Shown here one piece after another: positions 23,267-29,672 of a DNA stretch of 32,999 bases. Made by a program: the position numbers and the translations under genes. This stretch comes from Candidatus Kuenenbacteria bacterium (GTDB lineage: Bacteria; Patescibacteriota; Patescibacteriia; UBA2196; GWA2-42-15): contig JAAZMX010000056.1 of assembly GCA_012798565.1 (NCBI GenBank), positions 1 to 32,999 of the forward strand, read 5' to 3'. Every line of letters begins with the position of its first letter. The first letter of the stretch is position 1. The notes beneath the pieces were generated by a model. The model saw only the letters and a program-made list of their open reading frames with translations, did not search any database and had not been told where the DNA came from.

Positions 23267-23304
23267 AAAAATCCCCACTCACAGTTTAACACTGGAATGG
23301 GGAT
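23263..23304 (-). terminator. Intrinsic terminator for the small membrane-protein gene
   Basis: Read on the minus strand, ATCCCCA...ACTG pairs with CAGT...TGGGGAT, followed by TTTTTTTATTT. It overlaps the uvrA stop codon. Confidence 0.75.
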
Positions 23305-23309
23305 AGCAA

Positions 23310-23681
23310 TTAGGGCATAAAATGGCGGATAACCCAAAAAATTCCCAAATCAGCACACCCTTGGACGAACGAAACCAGACAAACTTTTATTTTGTTCTGT
23401 TTAGTCTTGGTTTTGAGCAAAGCCAATGCCAAAGCTACTGCCAAGGTCACTATCCCATAGTAGACCATTGGTGCCGCCAAGGCGGCCGCTGATGCCGCCA
23501 CTAAAAAAGCCACTGCATTAAGATAGGCCAAGCGAAGTAATGCAGCGGCAAAGGCCAAAACCGCCACTAAAGTGGTCATCGGAGCCACATATGATGCGTC
23601 TTCGATAAAATAAGTTAAGACAACATAGGCCACAGTCACCAAAACCATGGCCCAAAAATTTGACCAGTAAATATTCTTCAT
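23310..23681 (-). CDS. Small membrane protein, unknown function
   Basis: The start is ATG at 23679-23681, because GGGAGGG lies 6 nt upstream; an upstream in-frame start at 23735 would add 18 polar residues without a ribosome binding site. The product is 123 residues with about four hydrophobic helices (near 9-25, 32-55, 57-74 and 76-88) and an Ala-rich middle (AVLAFAAALLRLAYLNAV). The tail KTKTKQNKIKVCL is basic, followed by one more hydrophobic stretch. No family is recognised. It is inserted on the minus strand between uvrA and uvrC and has its own terminator. Confidence 0.65.
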   Translation of the reverse strand: MKNIYWSNFWAMVLVTVAYVVLTYFIEDASYVAPMTTLVAVLAFAAALLRLAYLNAVAFLVAASAAALAAPMVYYGIVTLAVALALALLKTKTKQNKIKVCLVSFVQGCADLGIFWVIRHFMP

Positions 23682-23747
23682 AGCTTTCCCTCCCGTTATT
23701 TTAGGTTCTTGTTTTTTATTACTCAACCTTAACAATTTCTCATTTTT

Positions 23748-25079
23748 ATGTCAACAACCACCCAACAACTAAAATCCCTTCCCCCCTCTCCCGGTATTTA
23801 CCTCTTTTATAATTCTAAAGGTGAGCTTATTTATATTGGCAAAGCCACTTCCCTAAAAAGCAGAGTGAAAAGTTATTTTTCCATTGGCCAAAAAAATCTC
23901 CGCCCAATTGAATCCATGATCCACGAAGTGAAAAATATTAAAACTATTAAAACCGATTCAGTTTTAGAAGCCATAATTTTAGAAGGCAATTACATTAAAA
24001 AATATCGTCCAAAATATAATGTGGATTGGAAAGATGATAAAAGTTGGAACTATTTAGCCATCACCAATGAAAAATTTTCCAGACTAATAACCATCCGCCA
24101 ACATGAGATCAACTTATTGAAAGAAAAAAGTAATTGGAAATTGGAAATTGGAAATTGGAAATTTTTATATGGCCCTTTCCCCTCCCTCAATACTGGTGAA
24201 ACCCTAAAAATTCTCCACAAATTATTTTACGTTTCCCGTTGTTCTCCTCCCCTCCTGCCTGAGGAGGGGGTAGGGGGTGGTGGGAGAAAAAAACCCTGTT
24301 TTGACTATCAGCTCGGATCTTGTCTTGGTGTTTGTACTGGCGAAATTACAGGCAAAGATTATCGGGAAAAAGTTATCAAACCTTTAACCGAATTTTTAAA
24401 AGGTAACAAAAAAAGACTGCTGAGTAATCTAAAAAAACAGATGACTCTAGCTTCGCGTCAACAAAATTTTGAAGAAGCTGCGAGATTGCGTAATCAAATC
24501 AAATCCTTGTCGCATATTCAGGATGTCACTTTATTAAATAAAGATTTATTCACAAATAATTTTGGAAATTGGAAACCTGCCCGTCCGGCAGGCGGGTTGG
24601 AAATTGGAAATTCGCTTCAATCCGTTAGGATTGAAGCCTATGACATTTCCAACCTCGGCCCCACTGGCAAGGTCGGCAGTATGGTTGTTTTTGATAATCA
24701 CGGCCCAGTCAAATCCGAGTATCGCAAATTTAAAATCAAAACCGTCTCTGGTCAAAGCGATGTCGATTGTTTAAAAGAAATTATTACTCGCCGTTTTAAT
24801 AATAATTGGCCCTTGCCAGATTTAATTCTTATTGATGGTGGCGTTCCTCAAGTTAATGCTGTCAAAAATGTTTTGCCTACCGTAGGGGCGCAAAATCTTG
24901 TGCCCAGGGTTATTGGCATCGCCAAAGGCCCCACCCGCAAAAAAAATGAATTTATTTTTGACAAAAACAATCAAAAAATCGCTGGCTTTATTCAAGCCAA
25001 CGAAAATTTGCTAATCCACGCCCGCGATGAAGCCCACCGCTTTGCGATTAGTTATCAGAAAAAATTAAGAAAAATATAA
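23748..25079 (+). CDS. uvrC: Excinuclease ABC subunit UvrC lacking the C-terminal HhH domain
   Basis: UvrC makes the two incisions around a lesion held by UvrB. The 443 residues compare with about 600 usually. The N-terminal GIY-YIG nuclease is present (GIYLFYNSKGELIYIGKATSLKSR), followed by PCFDYQLGSCLGVC, the UVR motif NFEEAARLRNQI that binds UvrB, and the RNase-H-like nuclease (AYDISN, LILIDGG, DEAHRFA). The protein ends at HRFAISYQKKLRKI, so the helix-hairpin-helix DNA-binding domain is absent; only 23 nt separate the stop from the next gene, so it is not hidden by a frameshift. Three repeat-derived insertions lie in linkers (EIGNWKF, PPLLPEEGVGGGG and NWKPARPAGGLEIG). Confidence 0.95.
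   Translation: MSTTTQQLKSLPPSPGIYLFYNSKGELIYIGKATSLKSRVKSYFSIGQKNLRPIESMIHEVKNIKTIKTDSVLEAIILEGNYIKKYRPKYNVDWKDDKSWNYLAITNEKFSRLITIRQHEINLLKEKSNWKLEIGNWKFLYGPFPSLNTGETLKILHKLFYVSRCSPPLLPEEGVGGGGRKKPCFDYQLGSCLGVCTGEITGKDYREKVIKPLTEFLKGNKKRLLSNLKKQMTLASRQQNFEEAARLRNQIKSLSHIQDVTLLNKDLFTNNFGNWKPARPAGGLEIGNSLQSVRIEAYDISNLGPTGKVGSMVVFDNHGPVKSEYRKFKIKTVSGQSDVDCLKEIITRRFNNNWPLPDLILIDGGVPQVNAVKNVLPTVGAQNLVPRVIGIAKGPTRKKNEFIFDKNNQKIAGFIQANENLLIHARDEAHRFAISYQKKLRKI
24134..24161. repeat. Clean four-copy ttggaaa array in uvrC
   Basis: Four perfect tandem copies of the 7-mer ttggaaa encode NWKLEIGNWK after the GIY-YIG domain. It is the uninterrupted counterpart of the split array at 24562-24610. Confidence 0.9.
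24249..24269. repeat. Palindromic coding insertion in uvrC (PPLLPEEG)
   Basis: The stem cccctcct pairs with aggagggg, loop gcctg, followed by more G-rich bases up to 24283. It encodes PPLLPEEGVGGGG between YVSRCS and KKPCFDYQ, a place where normal UvrC has no such loop. Confidence 0.8.
24562..24610. repeat. ttggaaa array in uvrC split by a 21-nt hairpin
   Basis: Two ttggaaa copies (24562-24575) are followed by a 21-nt GC-rich hairpin (24576-24596, stem cctgcc / ggcagg) and two more ttggaaa copies (24597-24610). The insert lies exactly on a unit boundary and its length is a multiple of three. It is in the linker between the UVR motif and the second nuclease domain. Confidence 0.85.
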
Positions 25080-25102
25080 TCCTGCACTAAAAGTATAAAT
25101 AA

Positions 25103-25441
25103 CTATTCTTTAGTCATGGCATTCAAAATCGCACTCACTATCGTTAAGATAATACTAAATAGCATCGCCCACCCAAAACCAGAAACTTCAAAACCCGGCA
25201 CCAATTTGCCAACCAATAACACCATTAAGGCGTTGATCACCAAGGTAAAAAGGCCCAGCGTCAAAATATTGATCGGCAAAGTCAAAATAATAAAGATTGG
25301 CTTAATCACCGCGTTCACCAATCCCAAAACCACCGCCGCCAATAAAGCCGCTCCTAAACCCGTCAATTTTACGCCGGGTATTAAAAAAGCCGCGATTGTC
25401 ACCGCCACTGTATTAATAAGCCAATTAATAATTATTTTCAT
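25103..25441 (-). CDS. Phage holin family 4-like membrane protein (PF04020 type)
   Basis: The protein has 112 residues and four membrane helices. The text fits the 'Phage_holin_4_2' family common in bacterial chromosomes: WLINTVAVTIAAFLIPGVKL, AAVVLGLVNAVIKPIFIILTLPINILTLGLFTLVINALMVLLV, and a final helix. Despite the name, chromosomal members are not known lysis proteins and their role is unknown. It converges with uvrC and is preceded by a 413-bp noncoding region containing a candidate RNA that ends shortly before its start. Confidence 0.85.
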   Translation of the reverse strand: MKIIINWLINTVAVTIAAFLIPGVKLTGLGAALLAAVVLGLVNAVIKPIFIILTLPINILTLGLFTLVINALMVLLVGKLVPGFEVSGFGWAMLFSIILTIVSAILNAMTKE

Positions 25442-25514
25442 ATATTTTTTTCAATTTATAAATAATCACGCCTGCCTTAATCATACAAAAATCTAAATAA
25501 TATTACAAATACCA

Positions 25515-25713
25515 AAAAACCCTACGATTTTTTGAATTGACCTTTATAAAGATCTTCTCAAAAAATAGTAGGGTTTGTTTGGTTTGTTTGGTTTGTTTGG
25601 TTTTTGTTTTTTTTATAGAGAACTGTGTTGGGGGGATTGGGGGTAATTAGGTGGGTTTGGGTTTTTGTTTTGTGCGGTTAAGCGGGGTTTTGTGAGAGAT
25701 TGGATGGTAGGAT
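25515..25713 (-). ncRNA. Candidate noncoding RNA with C/A-rich body and terminator-like end
   Basis: The 25442-25854 region has no gene. On the minus strand a promoter (25720-25748) would start a transcript near 25713. Its body is C/A-rich with almost no G (plus strand G/T-rich), including three aaccaaaca-type 9-bp repeats (25574-25600). It ends in a 60-bp near-palindrome (arms 25517-25535 and 25558-25576, 19 bp with one mismatch), followed by TTTTTTGG on that strand. This layout fits a discrete small RNA, an unusual leader of the 25103-25441 gene, or a DNA-level structure. On the plus strand the tract GGGGGGattGGGGG...GGGtttGGG could form a G-quadruplex. Confidence 0.4.
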
Positions 25714-25719
25714 GATTTA

Positions 25720-25748
25720 AATATATCATATATTTTTATCTCTGCAAA
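25720..25748 (-). promoter_or_regulatory. Putative promoter (TTTGCA-N17-TATATT)
   Basis: On the minus strand, -35 TTTGCA (25743-25748) and -10 TATATT (25720-25725) are 17 bp apart, with A/T-rich DNA between. It would drive the candidate RNA and possibly the holin-4-like gene. Confidence 0.45.
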
Positions 25749-25756
25749 TCCCTATC

Positions 25757-25765
25757 TGTGGATAA
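25757..25765 (-). promoter_or_regulatory. Single DnaA-box-like sequence (TTATCCACA)
   Basis: A perfect TTATCCACA lies on the minus strand within the A/T-rich noncoding region. No second copy was seen nearby and dnaA is not in the window, so it may be a chance match or a titration site. Confidence 0.25.
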
Positions 25766-25812
25766 CTCTAAATAAATAATAATTAATTCTTATCTTAGCC
25801 AAAATAAAATAA

Positions 25813-25838
25813 CAAAAAATAACCCTCATCGGGTTATT
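25813..25838 (-). terminator. Intrinsic terminator for the 109-residue gene
   Basis: The stem aataaccc (25818-25825) pairs with gggttatt (25831-25838), loop 5 nt. Read on the minus strand it is followed by TTTTTTGTTATTTT. It lies 17 nt past the stop codon. Confidence 0.85.
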
Positions 25839-25854
25839 CTCTACAATATATTAA

Positions 25855-26184
25855 CTATTCTTCTCTATTCAATTTACGAATATAACTTTGCACTTCCTCT
25901 ATATAATATTGATATCTCTCATCCGGCAATTGAGCAAGAATATCCTTCCTGCTCGGATCTTCTATCAAATCTTTAAGCACATATTCACCCTCACCGTCCT
26001 GCTCAATGTCAACTTTAATAATTGGTTCTTCATAGCCCTCTATGTACAAATCAGGAACTCCGCTAGCTGGAACAAAGAAACTCCCTTTCTTGCCATCAAT
26101 TAAAACTTCACATATTTTTTTACAATCTTTTGCTTCAGCCCTTTTTATAAATGACATAGCCCCGAATTCATTGCTTTCATCCAT
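25855..26184 (-). CDS. Small acidic protein of unknown function
   Basis: The protein has 109 residues and is not recognised. It is acidic and soluble-looking, with an N-terminal strand pattern (CEVLIDGKKGSFFVPASGVPDLYIEGYEEPIIKVDIEQ) and a helical C-terminus (LPDERYQYYIEEVQSYIRKLNREE). A TATAAT-like box about 7 nt before the ATG at 26182-26184 suggests a very short or absent leader, but no good -35 was found. An internal Met at residue 10 (MSFIKRAEAK) is another possible start. It has its own terminator, so it is probably a single-gene unit between the tRNA region and the candidate RNA. Confidence 0.6.
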   Translation of the reverse strand: MDESNEFGAMSFIKRAEAKDCKKICEVLIDGKKGSFFVPASGVPDLYIEGYEEPIIKVDIEQDGEGEYVLKDLIEDPSRKDILAQLPDERYQYYIEEVQSYIRKLNREE

Positions 26185-26309
26185 ATAATTATATTTATTA
26201 ATTAATAAATATTATCTTACACTTAAACATAATTTATGTTTTTTACAAACAATATAAAAACTTTTACTGGGGGCCGTCTCGCAGATTCTTGCCCAGTTGA
26301 ATGACCGGG

Positions 26310-26388
26310 TGAACCGAGGACCTACTCCTTACCTGCCCGCGACACTTCGCTGCGCTTGCGTAGCGATGCGAGCGGGGCCATGGAGTTG
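26310..26388 (-). pseudogene. tRNA-Thr fragment split by a palindromic insertion
   Basis: Bases 26310-26333 match tRNA-Thr positions 26418-26441 exactly (24 nt: part of the T arm, variable loop and the 3' anticodon arm). Bases 26378-26388 match 26440-26450 (11 nt: the 5' anticodon arm). In between lies a 44-nt GC-rich hairpin at 26334-26377. The two cc bases of the target are present on both sides. The D arm and acceptor stem are missing, so it cannot make a normal tRNA. Confidence 0.75.
26334..26377. repeat. 44-nt GC-rich hairpin inserted in the tRNA-Thr fragment
   Basis: The inner stem tcgctgcg pairs with cgtagcga (one mismatch) around cttg; the outer arms gcccgc / gcgggg pair. It is inserted at the anticodon loop with a 2-bp duplication (cc). 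It resembles other GC-rich hairpins in the window in architecture but not in exact sequence. Confidence 0.75.
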
Positions 26389-26401
26389 TCGCCGTGACCA
26401 C

Positions 26402-26474
26402 AGCCGTTGCTCGGATTTGAACCGAGGACCTACTCCTTACCATGGAGTTGCTCTACCAACTGAGCTACAACGGC
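26402..26474 (-). tRNA. tRNA-Thr (anticodon GGT)
   Basis: The 73-nt cloverleaf is complete: acceptor GCCGTTG / CAACGGC, D arm GCTC-AGTTGGTA-GAGC, anticodon arm ACTCC-ATGGTAA-GGAGT (GGT at the centre), variable AGGTC, T arm CTCGG-TTCAAAT-CCGAG, discriminator T. The CCA end is not encoded. The gene decodes ACC and ACT codons. It sits between the TPR gene and the split tRNA-Thr fragment. Confidence 0.95.
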
Positions 26475-26504
26475 TAAAGTTACGACGCCAACAAAAATTA
26501 AATT

Positions 26505-27398
26505 CTACAATATATCTATCTTGTCTTTATAGCCCTGAAACTTTATTGGATTCTTCTCTATACCGGTTAAAGTATTAAAAGCTTTCAGCGCCAGCGGTTT
26601 ATTTTTGTTTATTATAGCCGCCTCAATCAAATAGTCAAGCGCCAGAACATTCTTGGGCTCCAGCTCTACTGCCTTCACGAAATATTCTTCAGCCACGTCA
26701 GCATAGCCGGTCTTACGGTAACTAAAACCTAATTTGATATAAACCCAAGCCTCCTCGCAGCCATTTTTAATAATATATTGGCTCAACTGTTTTAGTTCAT
26801 CCCATTTCTTATTCGCCACCAAAAGTTCGGCCAATATCTTCTGAGCTGGCAAAAAATTTGGGTCGATTCTCATTACATGTCGATAGGTCTCCTCTGCCAA
26901 CTGCCATTCTTTACGGTTCATATAAATTTCCCCGAGCGCCATATAAACTTCCTTATTTTTGGGATTATCTTTCAAAATGTCAATATATTTTTCTTCTGCT
27001 TCTTCTAATCTTTTTTTCTTAAATAAATCTTGCGCCAGCTGGAATTTTTCCTGCCACTCATTATCCAATTTTTTTTCTTCCTTAATAATTGTCTTCTCTA
27101 TAATCATCCTTCTCGATGACCGTTCTATTTTTCTCCCTCTCACTACTTTTATTGCTTTGGATGCCGTTACCGATACTTTTTTGATCGTCGTCATCACCAA
27201 ACCAATCATCCCTCCAAAGAGACCGGACAACCTTTTGCGCAATTGCGATTCCAATAACTGCTTCTTAACTTCACTTTGCTTTTCTTTGGGAATCTCTTCA
27301 ACCGCAATTAATTTCAATTTAGCGGCCTTCTTGCTGACTAGATAAATAATTACCGCACCGCAAAAAACAATTATAATTATTAAAATAAAATAAATCAT
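26505..27398 (-). CDS. Membrane-anchored TPR-repeat protein
   Basis: The protein has 297 residues. One N-terminal membrane helix spans about 2-18 (IYFILIIIIVFCGAVIIYLV), followed by a basic region (residues 20-110) and then tetratricopeptide repeats from about 118 to 290. Repeat-like helices include KKRLEEAEEKYIDILKDNPKNKEVYMALG, EWQLAEETYRHVMRIDPNFLPAQKILAELL, and YADVAEEYFVKAVELEPKNVLALDYL. TPR units bind partner proteins. The partner is unknown; an envelope assembly or secretion role is possible. The ATG overlaps the tpiA stop codon (ATGA), so the two are translated together. Confidence 0.82.
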   Translation of the reverse strand: MIYFILIIIIVFCGAVIIYLVSKKAAKLKLIAVEEIPKEKQSEVKKQLLESQLRKRLSGLFGGMIGLVMTTIKKVSVTASKAIKVVRGRKIERSSRRMIIEKTIIKEEKKLDNEWQEKFQLAQDLFKKKRLEEAEEKYIDILKDNPKNKEVYMALGEIYMNRKEWQLAEETYRHVMRIDPNFLPAQKILAELLVANKKWDELKQLSQYIIKNGCEEAWVYIKLGFSYRKTGYADVAEEYFVKAVELEPKNVLALDYLIEAAIINKNKPLALKAFNTLTGIEKNPIKFQGYKDKIDIL

Positions 27399-28159
27399 AG
27401 CTCGTTGATATTTTCAACAATTTTAATTAATTTGTCCGCTTCTAAGCTATTATTCCCGACTATCACGCCAGTGGAAATATTGCCAACAATAAACTCCCTC
27501 ACGTTTTCTTCGTCTACACTTCCCCCGTAAATCACTTCGAATTTATCAGCTAACTCTGCCCCCATTTCCACGGCCGTGTGCACAATAATCTGCACGATGT
27601 GTTGAAATATCCCGTGATCAACTGCCTGGCCGCTGCCGATCACCCACACCGGCTCATAAGCAATGATTATCTTTTGTCCTTCCTTCAGGCTTATGTCTTC
27701 CAGGGCTCTAGTCACCTGACCAATAATAACTACTTCTGTTTTTTTCTCCTCATATTCTCGAAAGGTTTCTCCAACACATACAATTGGTATCAAATTATTC
27801 TTGAGTGCCGCTTCCACTTTACGATTCACATCTTCATCTGTCTCTCCCAATTTGCGTCTTTCTGAGTGTCCAATAATAGCATATTCACACCCTATCTCGC
27901 GTGCCACTTTCGGCGATATTTGGCCAGTATAAGCTCCGCTGTCATGATAAAAAATATTTTGCGCTCCCAACTTTATCTTACTGCCAGCCAAAATCTTTCC
28001 CACCTCGGCCAAAGCTGTCGCTGTTGGACAAAGCACCATCTCTGCCTGGCCGCCATCCCTATATTTACGCTTCACTTCCTTGGCCAAGGTTAGACTCTCG
28101 GCTTGGCCAAGTTTCATTTTCCAATTGGCAATTATGTATTTTTTCTTTTGCTTAGTCAT
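27395..28159 (-). CDS. tpiA: Triosephosphate isomerase
   Basis: It interconverts dihydroxyacetone phosphate and glyceraldehyde 3-phosphate in glycolysis. The 254 residues are normal. All catalytic residues are visible: Lys in IANWKMK (about 13), His in AIIGHSERR (about 95) and Glu in IIAYEPVWVIGSG (about 168, the flexible-loop start). The phosphate-binding YGGSVDEEN is present near residue 209. Most family members read WAIGTG after the catalytic Glu; here it is WVIGSG, a conservative change. It overlaps the TPR gene by 4 bp at its 3' end. Confidence 0.97.
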   Translation of the reverse strand: MTKQKKKYIIANWKMKLGQAESLTLAKEVKRKYRDGGQAEMVLCPTATALAEVGKILAGSKIKLGAQNIFYHDSGAYTGQISPKVAREIGCEYAIIGHSERRKLGETDEDVNRKVEAALKNNLIPIVCVGETFREYEEKKTEVVIIGQVTRALEDISLKEGQKIIIAYEPVWVIGSGQAVDHGIFQHIVQIIVHTAVEMGAELADKFEVIYGGSVDEENVREFIVGNISTGVIVGNNSLEADKLIKIVENINEL

Positions 28160-28255
28160 ATAGAAAAAACTTGTTAATAATTTTTTTCAATTATTATCTT
28201 TCTATTTTAGTTTGTCTCCAGCGTGTTTTGATCCCCGTATCGCCTTATCCTCTTT

Positions 28256-29131
28256 TTATTGGTCTTGCCACTGCCAGTTATCAAACACCCATTGCGACAA
28301 AAATTTATTCTGCTGAAATCTTTCCTCTTCCGAACCGGCTCCCAAAATTACCACCACGATATCACCGCCAATTTCTTGACCGCGCACCATATTAGCTAGA
28401 CAAAAACCCGCTTCTTCCGTGTATCCGGTCTTGCCTCCGACAATAGTCAAATAACTTTTGAGTAATTTGTTGGTATTTATTATTTTATGCCTTTCTCCAT
28501 TGATATTATCGAAAGTATAATCAGCCATAGTCAGAGCTTCCTTTATTTCCTCTTGCTGTAAAGCAAATTTTATCAGCTTGGCGACATCAATCGCCGTTGA
28601 TTGATTACCTTGATCCAAGCCGGTTGGTTCCACAAAAACACTGTTTTTCAAGCCCAATTCCTTTGCCTTACTGTTCATTCTGGCAACAAACTCATCATAA
28701 CTCAATTCCGTCGCCCTGGCCAACTCATAAGCGGCACTGTTAATTGAACCGATTAGTGCTACCTTAAATAAATCTTTCAGTTCTACCTCCTCACCCGGCT
28801 TCCAGACCACTTTGCCTCCATTACTTTTGTCGTCTTGAGTGATCCTTATTTTTTTATCCCAGGTCCTACTGTTCTCCAAAAAAACCAAGGCTGTCATCAA
28901 CTTGGTAATGCTGGCTATTGGCCTTGACTTAAAACCATTCTTTTGATAAAGAATCTTCTCTGTGTTCACATCCAAAACCAAAGCGCTCTCCGCCTCAATG
29001 ACTGGACCAAAACTGCCAGTGATCTTGCGTCTGGGAAAAATTTCCTGGTGGCTGGTCAAACCAATGATTTCAGAAACTGGCAGCGCCAGTTGGCTGGCGA
29101 TCAATAAACTGATTAGAAAATTAAACATCAC
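28256..29131 (-). CDS. D-alanyl-D-alanine carboxypeptidase (peptidase S11, DacA-like)
   Basis: The protein has 291 residues and an N-terminal hydrophobic signal or anchor (FLISLLIASQLALPV). It removes the last D-Ala from peptidoglycan stem peptides outside the membrane. The penicillin-binding motifs are SITK (in RPIASITKLM, about residue 75), SIN (GSINSAAYELA) and KTG (VGGKTGYTEEAG). The length fits the catalytic domain without the C-terminal beta-rich PBP5 domain and membrane anchor. It is the last gene of the scpA-scpB unit: its ATG overlaps the scpB end by 11 bp, suggesting translational coupling. It should cooperate with the MurC-MurG-FtsW cluster. Confidence 0.92.
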   Translation of the reverse strand: MMFNFLISLLIASQLALPVSEIIGLTSHQEIFPRRKITGSFGPVIEAESALVLDVNTEKILYQKNGFKSRPIASITKLMTALVFLENSRTWDKKIRITQDDKSNGGKVVWKPGEEVELKDLFKVALIGSINSAAYELARATELSYDEFVARMNSKAKELGLKNSVFVEPTGLDQGNQSTAIDVAKLIKFALQQEEIKEALTMADYTFDNINGERHKIINTNKLLKSYLTIVGGKTGYTEEAGFCLANMVRGQEIGGDIVVVILGAGSEEERFQQNKFLSQWVFDNWQWQDQ

Positions 29132-29669
29132 TCTCTTCTTTATTGGCTAAAATTTCATTCAAAGACTCGGCGCTCGACAACTGCTGATAATTCGGCAACT
29201 CTTTTGGTGACATTACCCCCAGATGTTTCATGAAACTTGGAGTAATTTGATACTTTGTCTGCTCAATTATTTTATCTTCTTCGGTCTGCACCAGACCCTT
29301 AATAATTAGGTTGCGTAAAATCAGGCTACAATTCACCCCGCGAACTTGTTCCAATTCCATCTTGGTAATCGGCCCACGATAAGCGATTACTGTTAGGGCT
29401 TCCAGCTGAGGTCGAGTCAATTCTCCTTCTATCTCCTCTTTTACCAATCCTTCAACCAAATCTTTATTTCTGGGACAACTGACCATCTGCACTTCCTGGC
29501 CAACCGTCAAAATATTTATCCCGCTTTCTTCGCCGTTGTAATGAGCCTTTAAATTCTCCAATACCACCTCTATCTCTGCTTCCGACCGCTGACACAATTT
29601 GGCTATTTTTTTCAATTCAATCGGTTTATTCAAAACAAATAATATTGATTCTACTTGCGCTTTCAACAT
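29121..29669 (-). CDS. scpB: Chromosome segregation/condensation protein ScpB
   Basis: ScpB binds ScpA and, with SMC, helps condense the chromosome. The protein has 182 residues, near the usual size, with two winged-helix-like domains. Typical segments are ALTVIAYRGPITKMELEQVRGVNCSLILRNLIIKGLV read in parts (YRGPIT, EQVRGVN), and the N-terminal VESILFVLNKPIELKKIAKLC. The C-terminal part is acidic and variable. It lies 3 nt after scpA and overlaps the carboxypeptidase gene at its 3' end. Confidence 0.95.
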   Translation of the reverse strand: MLKAQVESILFVLNKPIELKKIAKLCQRSEAEIEVVLENLKAHYNGEESGINILTVGQEVQMVSCPRNKDLVEGLVKEEIEGELTRPQLEALTVIAYRGPITKMELEQVRGVNCSLILRNLIIKGLVQTEEDKIIEQTKYQITPSFMKHLGVMSPKELPNYQQLSSAESLNEILANKEESDV

Positions 29670-29672
29670 AAG

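Noticed and set aside
25574-25600. The 9-bp repeat array as a CRISPR or small-repeat immunity locus.
   Set aside because: The units are contiguous without spacers and there are no cas-like genes in the window.
25757-25765. Perfect DnaA box in an A/T-rich noncoding region, suggesting a replication origin.
   Set aside because: Only one box was seen, no dnaA, dnaN or similar gene lies nearby, and a single match in 33 kb is not rare. Listed only as a weak site.
26297-26578. A 93-residue plus-strand open frame over the tRNA-Thr region.
   Set aside because: It lies antisense to the tRNA, its fragment and the TPR gene end, and repeats the tRNA-derived peptide NRGPTPY, so it is a shadow of RNA sequence.
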